Positions 1-8,500 of a stretch of 63,707 nt of DNA are shown here, in pieces (positions within the stretch are counted from its first letter, which is position 1; each line of letters opens with the position of its first letter). The stretch comes from Fibrobacter sp. (GTDB taxonomy: Bacteria; Fibrobacterota; Fibrobacteria; Fibrobacterales; Fibrobacteraceae). Under the pieces are notes generated by a model. That model worked only from the letters and a program-made list of their open reading frames with translations, searched no databases and had not been told where the DNA came from. Where the stretch lies: the NCBI GenBank assembly GCA_017530965.1, contig JAFXLS010000041.1, positions 1-63,707 of the forward strand, written 5' to 3'. The translations under genes and the position numbers were made by a program.

Positions 1-176
1 CCGAAAAGTTGATTGAAGCTGGCGTCATCTCCGGCGGTATGATTCCCAAAGTCCGCGAGAGTTTCAAGTCGATCCGACGAGGACTCAAGAGCATCCACAT
101 CGTGGGTTGGAAGGACGCGGAACACTTTGGCAAACAAATTAATGGAGATTTAAACTATGGCACAATCTTGCGCTAA
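1..176 (+). CDS. argB: Acetylglutamate kinase ArgB, C-terminal fragment
   Basis: Only the last 57 codons are in the window; the start lies upstream of base 1. The reading frame begins at base 3 and stops with TAA at 174-176. The segment ISGGMIPKVRES followed by a closing GTILR matches the conserved C-terminal part of acetylglutamate kinases (the GGMxPKv motif of the nucleotide-binding region and the terminal GTxI). ArgB phosphorylates N-acetylglutamate in arginine synthesis. The gene overlaps the argD start by 20 bases, so the two are probably translationally coupled in one arg operon. The call rests on a short fragment but is strengthened by argD next door. Confidence 0.85.
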   Translation, partial: EKLIEAGVISGGMIPKVRESFKSIRRGLKSIHIVGWKDAEHFGKQINGDLNYGTILR

Positions 177-1368
177 CCTGCTCGAACAGGACAAACAAAT
201 TATCGCGCCGCTCTACGGCAAGGCAGACATCAACTTTGTGGAAGGCGTTGGCTCTTACCTCTACGACGACCAGGGCAACAAGTACCTGGACTTCGTGGCT
301 GGCATCGCCGTGAACGCGCTCGGTCACCAGAACCAGGCAATCAAGGATGCGGTGGTGGAACAGATGAACCACTTCAACCACATCAGCAACCTTTACCCGA
401 ACTACCCGCAGATTAATCTCGGCAAGGCTCTCCTTGAAATCACCAAGTTCGACAAGGCCTTCTTCTGCAACTCCGGTACCGAAGCCAACGAAGGCGCCAT
501 CAAGTTCGCACGTAAGTACTTCGATAGAAAGGGTGAAAAGAATCGTCAGAAGATCGTGACGTTCGTGAACAGCTTCCACGGCCGTACTTTTGCAGCTCTT
601 TCTGCAACGGGTCAGCCGGCTATCCGCGAAGGCTTCGGCTCTATGCCGGGTGACTTTGTGCATGTCACATGGAATGACTGCGAAGCTTTGAAGAAAGAAG
701 TCAACAAGGACACTTGCGCTATCATGCTCGAAAGCCTCGCTGCCGAAGGTGGCGTGATGACGCTTTCCGCTGAAATGGTTGCTACCATTAACAGCCTGCA
801 GAAGGAATGCGGCTGCCTCGTCATCGTTGACGAAGTGCAGGCAGGCGTGGGCCGTCTTGGAACCTTCCTCGGTTTCGAAAAGTACGGCCTGAATCCGGAT
901 CTCGTAACGCTTGCCAAGGGCATCGGTGGCGGTCTCCCGCTCGGTGCGGTTCTCCTGCGTCAGCACATTGCCGACCAGCTCAAGGCCGGCGATCACGGCA
1001 CGACTTTTGGCGGCAACCCGATTGCATGCGCCGCAGGTCTCGCTGTCGTGAAGCAGATTCCGGGCCTCCTCAAGAATGTCGCTGAACGTTCCGCCCAGAT
1101 TAAGGCAGGCCTCAAGGCTCTTACCGAAAAGTACAGCTTCGCCAAGGAAATTCGCGGCGAAGGTTTGATTCTCGGTGTGGCTCTCGACGAATCAATGCCG
1201 GTGGGCAACATCATCGCCGCCGCTCGTGAAGAAAAGCTTATGGTGCTTTCTGCCAAGGGCAACGTGCTGCGTATGCTCCCGCCGCTGAACGTGAGCGCCG
1301 CAGAATGCGACGAGGCCCTCGCTAAGCTCGGCGCTGCCTTCGAAGCCGCTTCCAAGGCCGCGAAGTAA
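157..1368 (+). CDS. argD: Acetylornithine aminotransferase ArgD
   Basis: A 403-residue class III pyridoxal-phosphate aminotransferase that converts N-acetylglutamate semialdehyde to N-acetylornithine in arginine synthesis. Family features visible are FCNSGTEANEGAIKFAR near residue 110, NSFHGRTFAALSATG near 140, VDEVQAGVGRLG near 225 and the PLP lysine in TLAKGIGGG (Lys254). Length is normal for ArgD. The ATG at 157 has a GGAG ribosome site at about 144 and lies inside the end of argB, so the pair is co-transcribed. A strong hairpin follows the stop. The closely related ornithine or succinylornithine aminotransferases cannot be excluded by sequence alone, but the argB neighbour favours ArgD. 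Confidence 0.93.
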   Translation: MAQSCANLLEQDKQIIAPLYGKADINFVEGVGSYLYDDQGNKYLDFVAGIAVNALGHQNQAIKDAVVEQMNHFNHISNLYPNYPQINLGKALLEITKFDKAFFCNSGTEANEGAIKFARKYFDRKGEKNRQKIVTFVNSFHGRTFAALSATGQPAIREGFGSMPGDFVHVTWNDCEALKKEVNKDTCAIMLESLAAEGGVMTLSAEMVATINSLQKECGCLVIVDEVQAGVGRLGTFLGFEKYGLNPDLVTLAKGIGGGLPLGAVLLRQHIADQLKAGDHGTTFGGNPIACAAGLAVVKQIPGLLKNVAERSAQIKAGLKALTEKYSFAKEIRGEGLILGVALDESMPVGNIIAAAREEKLMVLSAKGNVLRMLPPLNVSAAECDEALAKLGAAFEAASKAAK

Positions 1369-1394
1369 TTTCGTCAATTGCGAATAAATTCACC

Positions 1395-1422
1395 AGGAAC
1401 TCCGCCAACAGGCGGAGTTCCT
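1395..1422 (+). terminator. Hairpin terminator after argD
   Basis: A perfect 12-bp stem (1395-1406 pairing with 1411-1422) with an AACA loop starts 26 bases after the argD stop. The downstream T run is short and broken (TTTGTATAAATT), so termination may be imperfect, but the stem is strong and well placed to end the arg operon. Confidence 0.75.
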
Positions 1423-1445
1423 TTGTATAAATTGTAAGGTATTCT

Positions 1446-1474
1446 TTGCAAGGAATCCATTATTCATGTATATT
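1446..1474 (+). promoter_or_regulatory. Sigma70-like promoter for the first fibro-slime gene
   Basis: A -35-like TTGCAA (1446-1451) and a -10-like TATATT (1469-1474) are separated by exactly 17 bases. Transcription would begin near 1481, about 29 bases upstream of the ATG at 1510, and the mRNA carries a GGGAG ribosome site at about 1500-1504. Prediction from consensus and spacing only. Confidence 0.6.
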
Positions 1475-1509
1475 TGATTCGTATTCAAATGAAAATTTTG
1501 GGAGTGTTC

Positions 1510-2943
1510 ATGAAAAAGAATCTGTGGTTTGGGTTATGTGCGGCTTTCGCAGCTTCACAAATGGTGTGGGCTGCTGGTGTCGAAGAGGACGACTATTACG
1601 TACTCCCCGTAACAATTTACGATACCGATGCTAGCTTGCATCCGGCTTTCTCATGTTATGCAATGATGGCTGAAGGTTGCCAAAAGGGTGCACAAGGTGT
1701 CGATTCCGCGGTGGCGGTAGCGGCCGTTGAGGCTTGCGTTGGTGTTACCCCGGGTATCGTCGAATCTACGCTGGATGCGACAACGAAAAAGCCCAAGTTG
1801 ACGACTGCTGGCAAGAAGTGCTTTATTGAAGAAAAGTTCTTTAATCAGCTGTTCAACTATACGCAGGGCGTGAACGAAAAAAGTCATTTTGACATGCCCT
1901 TCTCCCGTATGGCAAATGGCTGGTGGAACTTCAACTCCGATACCTTTATAAACAAGGGAACGTCTGTTATAGGTGGGTTCTTCCCCGTAGAAGCCGTGAC
2001 TGATGATGATATTTCGGCTGCGGGCCAGAATCCGGTGGCGGCTGCCCGAACAAAACGCGAGGCTGAAGGACCTACGTTTTTGGGTGAGGCGCTTAGGGCG
2101 CTTGATCCTGCCGAAGGTGTTCCTGTAATTAATGTGTTCTGCAATGGCCCCGCTTGGGACAAGGGTTTTGGTTGTGAAGGCAATTTTGGCGATGGCGATG
2201 TTACGACTACGTTTATCCAGAAGGCCCTTGGTCTTGATACCGGGTTTATTGCAAGCGAAACGCCTGAAAATTGTGTTTTTGGATGGACTTGTCGTGAGTA
2301 TGCTCCTGAAGGTTGGCCGTACTATGAGAGTGGAACGGAAACCCCCTATAATGATTCCATAGCGGGCGAACCTCGTTGGTACTCGTATCCAAGAAATGGA
2401 ACCGGTGGCCGCAACCATCATTTCTGCTATGAACTTCATTCCAGTTTCGTTTACCAGAATGGTCAGCGTTTTGGTATCCGCGGCGGCGACGATATTTGGG
2501 TCTACATCGACAATAAGCTTGCCGTTGATATTGGCGGTACCCATATAGACGCTCCCGGTTATGTGGACCTGGACGCATTTAAGGGTGGTAGTGGAAAACT
2601 TGAAGCGGGTAAAAAGTACGATTTAGATCTCTTTGCCTGCGACCGCCGTACGACCATGAGCAATATTGAAATTATGACGAATATTGCATTGGGCCGAGCA
2701 GATGGTTCCCTCGAAATTGCTGCTTCACGTAAGTTGCGTGGAACGTTTGCAGTGAGCAGCCTTTCGCCCTCGACTCTAATGATTTCCGGTGCAGAGGCGG
2801 CCAAGTATGCTGTCATGGATTTGCAGGGCCGCGTTGTTCGCCAGGGCGTTACCGCTGGTGCTGAAACGGTGGTGCCGAATCTTATGCCCGGCACCTATAT
2901 CGTGAAAGTTGCCCGCGAAACCCGCCGCATGAACGTTCGCTAG
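1510..2943 (+). CDS. Fibro-slime domain protein with Por/T9SS-like C-terminal sorting tail
   Basis: A 477-residue secreted protein. The ATG at 1510 is chosen because it has a GGGAG ribosome site and opens a signal peptide (MKKNLWFGLCAAFAA..VWA); an ATG-like start 36 bases upstream has neither. The fibro-slime domain spans about residues 33-393, beginning IYDTDASLHPAFSC and including the PA14-like core GGDDIWVYIDNKLAVDIGGTH and the CDRRTTMSNI motif. The C-terminus (about 405-477) ends in a beta-rich segment, LMPGTYIVKVARETRRMNVR, resembling the type A sorting domain of type IX secretion cargo. In Fibrobacter this domain occurs on outer-surface proteins thought to help bind cellulose. It shares its central domain with the two giant proteins downstream but lacks their long flanks. 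Its stop codon abuts the stop of the convergent MATE gene. Confidence 0.85.
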   Translation: MKKNLWFGLCAAFAASQMVWAAGVEEDDYYVLPVTIYDTDASLHPAFSCYAMMAEGCQKGAQGVDSAVAVAAVEACVGVTPGIVESTLDATTKKPKLTTAGKKCFIEEKFFNQLFNYTQGVNEKSHFDMPFSRMANGWWNFNSDTFINKGTSVIGGFFPVEAVTDDDISAAGQNPVAAARTKREAEGPTFLGEALRALDPAEGVPVINVFCNGPAWDKGFGCEGNFGDGDVTTTFIQKALGLDTGFIASETPENCVFGWTCREYAPEGWPYYESGTETPYNDSIAGEPRWYSYPRNGTGGRNHHFCYELHSSFVYQNGQRFGIRGGDDIWVYIDNKLAVDIGGTHIDAPGYVDLDAFKGGSGKLEAGKKYDLDLFACDRRTTMSNIEIMTNIALGRADGSLEIAASRKLRGTFAVSSLSPSTLMISGAEAAKYAVMDLQGRVVRQGVTAGAETVVPNLMPGTYIVKVARETRRMNVR

Positions 2944-4329
2944 CTACTTAAGTTTTTTTAGCTCATGCCAGAGCATGGTAAGCCCGATAATCGCGGCTCC
3001 TGTGTCGGCAATGGGCTGGGCCATGAATACGCCCTTGAGTTCAAAGAAGTGGGGCAGTATCAGCAGGAACGGAATCAGTAGAATCACTTGACGGCAGGCG
3101 TTCAGGAACATGGACCTGAGCGCCTTTCCTGTACCTTGAAAGAAACTGCCCGAAGTCATACCGAAGGGAATCATGAAAAATGCCGCACCGAAAATGCGGA
3201 GCGCCCAGGCGGCCACATCCTGCAATTTCAGGTCGTTCGGTGCAAACGGGGCCACCAGCGCTTCGGCTTGCCACATCATGATGCCCCATGCAACAAGCAT
3301 GAAGCCGCCGGCGTAGATGAAGGTGAACTTGAGTGTTCCCTTGACGCGGTCGTTCAGGCGGGCGCCGTAGTTGTAGCCGATAATCGGCTGCGTACCGTTC
3401 ACGAAACCCAGTAGCGGAAGCAGGATGAACGTGGCGATGCTATTCACGATACCGAATGCAGAAATCGCAAGGTCGCCACCCGAAAGGCTTCCCGTATCGT
3501 GCAGGCTTACGTTGCCGTAAGTAGTAAGGCTCCAGGCGAGAATCGCGTTCATCAGGCTGTTGCACACCTGCATAATGCTAGGCGGAATACCAAGGACGAT
3601 AATCTTCCTGACATAGGCGAGTCTAAGCTTCATGTGCCGCCAGCGAATGCGGATGGGCGTATTCTTCTTGACAAAGAATTGTGTAATGAGTGCCGAGGCC
3701 ACCAACTGCGAACAGATGGTCGCCCAGGCGGCGCCCTCGATTCCCCAGTGGAATCTCATGATAAAGATATAGTCGAGAACGATGTTCGTGACTGCACCCG
3801 CGATTTCACGGAACATGGCGGTTTTGGGGTGCCCCATCGAACGGATAAAGTGGTTCATGCCCGGAGCGATCGTCTGGAATACCGCACCGCACAGCAAAAT
3901 ACGCATGTAGCTGCTCGCGACCGGCAAGGTTTGCTCGCTTGCCCCGAACAACTTGAGAAGCGGCACCATGAAAATCTCGCCCAGCGTGAACGTGACGATT
4001 GCCATCAGGATTAGGAGCGAGAAAGAGTTGTTCAGGATAATGCTTGCTTGAATGTATTTCTTTTGACCGAGGCGAATGGAGAAAAGCGTATTGCCGCCCA
4101 CGCCAATCATCATGGACATGGCCATGATGAACAGGAAAATCGGGAAGCAGAGCGTAATGCCTGCGATACCGAGACTGCCCACACCCTGACCTACGAAGAA
4201 TCGGTCCACAATATTGTAGAGGGCGTTCACCAGCATGCTGATGATGGCAGGTACCGAGAACTGCAAGACCAGTTTCGGGATGCTTGCAGAACCAAAGGAA
4301 TTGAGGCGCTCGGAATTCAATTTTGACAT
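2944..4329 (-). CDS. MATE family multidrug/metabolite exporter
   Basis: A 461-residue polytopic inner-membrane protein with about 12 hydrophobic segments in two homologous halves (MatE domains at roughly 17-180 and 240-400). The opening IPKLVLQFSVPAIISMLVNALYNIVDRFFVGQG is typical of the NorM/DinF/VmrA-like MATE class, which exports cationic drugs or metabolites in exchange for Na+ or H+. The substrate cannot be told from sequence. It stands alone on the minus strand; the stop touches the stop of the fibro-slime gene, with no terminator between. A TAAATT box (4345-4340) lies 10 bases before the ATG and no Shine-Dalgarno sequence is visible, hinting at a very short leader. Confidence 0.9.
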   Translation of the reverse strand: MSKLNSERLNSFGSASIPKLVLQFSVPAIISMLVNALYNIVDRFFVGQGVGSLGIAGITLCFPIFLFIMAMSMMIGVGGNTLFSIRLGQKKYIQASIILNNSFSLLILMAIVTFTLGEIFMVPLLKLFGASEQTLPVASSYMRILLCGAVFQTIAPGMNHFIRSMGHPKTAMFREIAGAVTNIVLDYIFIMRFHWGIEGAAWATICSQLVASALITQFFVKKNTPIRIRWRHMKLRLAYVRKIIVLGIPPSIMQVCNSLMNAILAWSLTTYGNVSLHDTGSLSGGDLAISAFGIVNSIATFILLPLLGFVNGTQPIIGYNYGARLNDRVKGTLKFTFIYAGGFMLVAWGIMMWQAEALVAPFAPNDLKLQDVAAWALRIFGAAFFMIPFGMTSGSFFQGTGKALRSMFLNACRQVILLIPFLLILPHFFELKGVFMAQPIADTGAAIIGLTMLWHELKKLK

Positions 4330-4363
4330 TTCGGCGCCAAATTTAGCTTTTTTATACTTAAAA

Positions 4364-4394
4364 CGTCATTGCGAGCCGAAGGCGAAGCAATCCA
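4364..4394. repeat. REP-like dispersed repeat (CATTGCGAGCC...GCAATCC type)
   Basis: The sequence CATTGCGAGCCGAAGGCGAA followed by GCAATCCA is the imperfect palindromic short repeat seen dispersed between genes in many bacterial genomes (the GTCATTGCGAGCGAAGCGAAGCAATCC type). It sits between the stop of the FHA-GGDEF gene and the start of the MATE gene. Recognised from memory of the motif; only one copy is visible here. Confidence 0.5.
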
Positions 4395-4401
4395 TTTGGG
4401 G

Positions 4402-5280
4402 CTAAAAAGCCACTTGATTGCGTCCGCTCTCTTTGGCGATGTAAAGCAGGCGGTCACATTCGGCAATCAGTTCTTCTATTTTGCCGATTTTTTCGCCCTG
4501 GCGGCTAGCGAGCCCTAAAGAAATGGTCACCGGGATAATGGTATCCTTCCACGAAAAACGGTGACGTTCTACTGCCGAACGCAGGCGTTCGGCGCTCTTC
4601 TTGGCGTCTTCGGGGCCGATGCCCCCTAAAAGCAGCACGAATTCTTCGCCGCCATAACGGGCCAGCAGGTCTGATTCCCTTTTTTCTTCTTTGAGAATGC
4701 GGGCGATTTCTTTAAGGACCATGTCTCCGCATTGGTGACCCCAGGTGTCGTTCACGCGCTTGAAGTGGTCTGCGTCGACCATGATGGCGTGAACGTAATA
4801 GTTGTTGCGGCGGGCCAGAGCCAATTCGCCGAGGCTGCGGTCCATAAAGGTGCGGCGGTTGCTTATCTTGGTCAGCGGATCCATGGTGGCCGCTTCGTAG
4901 AGTTCTCGGTCGAAAGCTTCTTCGCTGGCGTCCTTGAAGTCGATCTTCAAAACCATCTTGCCGATTTGCAGGCGGTTGTGGTCTTCCAGCTTGCTTTCGC
5001 TGATGGGGGAGCCGTCTACAAAGGTGCCGTTGGTGCTGCCCAAATCTTTGACGGTAACGCCGTCGCCGTCGAAGGTGATGGCGCAGTGCCTGCGGCTTAC
5101 CAGTTCGTCGTCCATGCGGATGTCTGCGTCTTGGCCACGACCCAAAACGACCGTGCCCTTTTCAAGCGGAATCTGCTTGAACTGGTTTTGCGGGTATAGC
5201 ACAATCAGGTGGGGCCGCATCTGGGCGATGGGCAACTTGATGGTGTTTCCGCTGGCGATTGTTCGGTCCATGTCTTGCAT
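4402..5280 (-). CDS. FHA-domain diguanylate cyclase (FHA-GGDEF)
   Basis: A 292-residue soluble signalling protein. The N-terminal FHA domain (about 25-110) carries the phosphopeptide-binding signature VLGRGQDADIRM, SRRHC and DLGSTNGTFVDG. The C-terminal GGDEF domain (about 130-290) has the active-site loop GGEEF near 210-214, so it should make cyclic di-GMP. An RxxD product-inhibition site (RESD) lies exactly five residues before it, so feedback control is probably intact. The ATG at 5280 is preferred over the GTG six bases upstream because the GGAG (5289-5286) sits five bases before it but overlaps the GTG. FHA input suggests activation through Ser/Thr kinase signalling. It is divergent from the giant fibro-slime gene across a 302-base spacer; a role in controlling surface adhesion is inference. 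Confidence 0.9.
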   Translation of the reverse strand: MQDMDRTIASGNTIKLPIAQMRPHLIVLYPQNQFKQIPLEKGTVVLGRGQDADIRMDDELVSRRHCAITFDGDGVTVKDLGSTNGTFVDGSPISESKLEDHNRLQIGKMVLKIDFKDASEEAFDRELYEAATMDPLTKISNRRTFMDRSLGELALARRNNYYVHAIMVDADHFKRVNDTWGHQCGDMVLKEIARILKEEKRESDLLARYGGEEFVLLLGGIGPEDAKKSAERLRSAVERHRFSWKDTIIPVTISLGLASRQGEKIGKIEELIAECDRLLYIAKESGRNQVAF

Positions 5281-5582
5281 AAGCACTCCGTGTTATTTAG
5301 AAATGTAGTAAAAAGCACACTTTTTTGCACTTTGCGTCAAACGCTCTGAATTGGAGTGCGTACAACAAAAAGTAATCTTTGGAAAAATTTTGTTTACTAA
5401 GCGGGCTTGAATTGGGCAAATTTTTTAAATTAAGCCGATTTTTTTCGTTTGTATACAACTCAGACTCTCCATGTAAAGAAAAAGTGTTCTTTTTTAAACA
5501 GAAAAGGATATTTTTACGGGTGGATACTGGCGTCCCAAAAAGACCGGTCTTTTTGCTATGCCCAGTGAAAGGAAGTCATGAG
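5281..5582 (+). promoter_or_regulatory. Divergent intergenic region and long leader of the second fibro-slime gene
   Basis: A 302-base AT-rich spacer with no gene. On the minus strand a TTGACG (5340-5335) may be part of the FHA-GGDEF promoter, but no well-spaced -10 was found. On the plus strand the box TGTATACAA (5450-5458) is shared with the leader of the next fibro-slime gene and may mark the promoter. It is followed by about 125 bases of T- and A-rich leader containing the hairpin annotated separately and a GGAAG ribosome site at about 5571-5575. The open frame continues upstream of 5583, but that part has no signal-peptide character and is read as leader. Confidence 0.45.
5526..5566 (+). 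promoter_or_regulatory. Two-part leader hairpin upstream of the second fibro-slime gene
   Basis: The inner stem is the 18-base perfect palindrome AAAAAGACCGGTCTTTTT (5537-5554). It is enclosed by an outer stem pairing ACTGGCGT (5526-5533) with ATGCCCAGT (5558-5566), with one bulge and one G-U pair. The GGAAG ribosome site begins about 5 bases after the outer stem. A related hairpin precedes the third fibro-slime gene. It could be an attenuator, a stability element or a binding site; it matches no riboswitch I can name. Confidence 0.5.
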
Positions 5583-8500
5583 ATGAGAAATTTTAGGAAG
5601 GTTTCGTTCTGGAAATTCGCCGTGAGCGTTGGTTTGCTCCTTGTTGGTGCACAGGGGGTTTGTGCTCAGCAGGTGTGTAAGGGTACGGTGCTTTTTAAGG
5701 CACCAGAAGATTGGACTGGCGCTTATATTGGCGGCTTCAATGTAAACGATCTTGAGCCCATGGTCCTTAATCCGGAAAATGGATATTACGAATTCGATTT
5801 GGAAACTTTGGGCATCAAAGATAAGCTCTTTTTTGCAATCGGCAATCAGGCTACTCCTGCCGGAAGCAAGGTCGTTCGAAAGAAAGGTTTTGGTATTATG
5901 CCATCTAATGGGGCGAATGATGCCAACTGGCCTACTAACGATGCTGATATTCCTTGCCCAGGAGAAGGAAAAAAGGTTTTTGTCTTGGAAGATCCTAAGA
6001 CAAAGGGCAAAACATATGTGGGGGAACTACCTCCTAATGCGAAGTATTTATTCATGATGATTCCGGCCGATTATACGGAATGGCTTTCTGCTGATCCCAT
6101 GATTAGTATGGACGGCGGTGTAACTGGTGTCAAGTTGGATCCTGTAAAAGACCATTGTGGATGGTTCCAGTATATTTGGTTTGGTGAGACTATTTCTGAC
6201 AATGTGGTGTTCTTCAGTTCTGCCGATGTGGCCCGGACTGATCTTATTGGTCTGAACGGTAACTGGGAGGAACCGGGGAACCCGGCGACTCCGATTCCTT
6301 TGGGTATGCTTTTTAAAATGAAGGATACCCTGTACTTTGTGCCCGACCAGGAAGAGTTACTGACCGATAGTGATGATGGCTGGTATTACACCTTTCCAGG
6401 TATTGAAGGTACTTGTTCCTATGAACTTGCCGCCATTATCTACGATACCGATGCCAGCCTGCATGGGGCGTTTACCTGTGCTACCACGTACTATAAAGAT
6501 ATGCCTGGTGCAGAAGGTAAGTATAACGGTTGCCCCACGAACGCTCCCTTCAGTTACCCTGCTGGCCAGCCCACACCGTGTATCGGCGTGACCCAGGGAA
6601 TTGTTGCCGATTTGCTGGACCCGACCACGAAAAAGCCGACCTACAATCCGGCTAGCGGCTGCTTTGTCAGTGCAGAAGCCTTTAACACCATGTTCCAGAG
6701 CGATACCCGGTACAACGAGACCTATTGCGTGGAAATGCCCTTTACCCGTAGTGCTGATGGCAAGTGGGAATTCGATTCCGACAATTACACTAGCCCCGGT
6801 GCCACGGCCAAGGGTGGCTTCTATCCTGGGGAATCAGCCATCACTGATCCTACCAAGATGCTTTCTGCCGCGGTTCCGGCTGCCCATAACAAGCGCAAGG
6901 CCGAAGGCCCCGTGTTTATGGAATCTTCTTTACGAAAGATCAATGCCGCCGAGGGCGTCCCCGAAATTGACATCCTCTGTAACGGTCCCGGTTGGAACAA
7001 GGGTATTGATTGTAACCGCAACCACCTTTTCTCGGGTGGCGGAGAATGGTCCTCGACGAATCCTCCCAAGGCCGGTCTTGCCGTAAAGGGCGATGGCTGG
7101 CAGTGGTCCGTCATGGGTGATGGCTGGGCCAACGATGATGCCCCAGAGGGTTGGACCTTCTATAAGGAAGGTACCGAAACGGCTGTAAACGTTGCCAATA
7201 CGACAGGTGGCTATGGTTCCGGTAACGCAGCCCGCTGGGCATCCGGCGGTTGGGTGAAAGATGACAAGGGCAAGGCCGCTGTTCAGGCTTATGATGGCAC
7301 GGTCTTTACCAACGGCCAGGGCCGTAACCAGCACTTCTGTTTCGAATCCCACGCCAAGTTTACTTATAGGAAGGGACTTCGTTTCAGCTTCCGTGGCGAT
7401 GACGACATTTGGATCTTTATCGACAACAAGCTGGCTGTCGATATCGGCGGTACTCACCTGGCCGCCCCGGGCTACGTAGACCTGGACTACTTCGTGGGTG
7501 CCAGCGGTGGCTTTGAGGTTGGCAAAGATTATGACTTAGATATCTTCTTCTGCGACCGCCGTACTACCATGAGTAACGTGCGTATCAAGACTAACATGTA
7601 TATCCGTCAGAAGACGGATATCGAAACTACGCCTAGTAGGAATCCCGCCAACAAGGATGAAACCATTTATGACATTTGCTACACCAAGTCCGGTGACGGT
7701 TCCTGTGCTGCAGCCATGTCTGCGGGCAACTCTGAAAGGTATTGCGGAGATTCTCTTGTCGATGCCATGAACAAGGGACTGATTACCATGTCCTATACGC
7801 TTGTGTATGGTAAAAAGAGAGACGAAAATATCGTTGAAGGTTTTGAAAATGTTTCCGTTCCGGGTGTCTACAAGTGCGGCATTGACCTGACCAATTTCGG
7901 CGATCCGGTCTTGAACAAGTCTGCACTTTGCCTGGGTAAAGGCGGCTACTACAGCCTGTTTGTCAATATCGATGGCAAGTCGAAGAAGGTGATGGGCTTC
8001 CAGACGTCGGGTCATATGAACGTGGTCAACAAGAACGCTACGGCCATGGCTATCAATGATGAATCCGGTGAAACTGTAAATCTTGGTGAATATACGCCGC
8101 AGACTATCGCCATGGGTGGCCAGCTGGTGCCGGTCTATATTTCTAACGTGGCTCCTAGAGTAGGAACCGACAGCTTGGATATTTATCCGAATGACGCCGT
8201 GAACCAGCCCTATGCCCTTGCTTACGATAGGCTAATGAAGGCGTATGATAAGACGATTGACCCGGCTACGGGTGCAGAATCTTATGTGAAGATTGTCTCG
8301 GGAACCACGCGCAATATCGGTCCTTCGGGTATCGATACCGTATACGTCACAGTTGACATGGAAGACCTGACTGAACCTATCCAGACCTTCAGCATTAGCG
8401 TTGGTGGCAGCAAGCCGGAAGATGCCTTGAATATCAGCTTCTATCTGCCGCAGATTACCTTTATCGAAAAGATTCCGGAACCGGGTGAAACCGCCAAGGC

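Noticed and set aside
5537..5554. The 18-base palindrome read as an intrinsic terminator
   Set aside because: It sits 28 bases before a start codon and its stem is mostly A-T, so complete termination is unlikely. It is kept as a leader structure of unknown role.
5379..5582. N-terminal extension of the second fibro-slime protein by 68 codons
   Set aside because: The extension lacks a ribosome site at its start, is encoded by homopolymer-rich leader sequence, and would bury the signal peptide. The leader is instead conserved as a hairpin.
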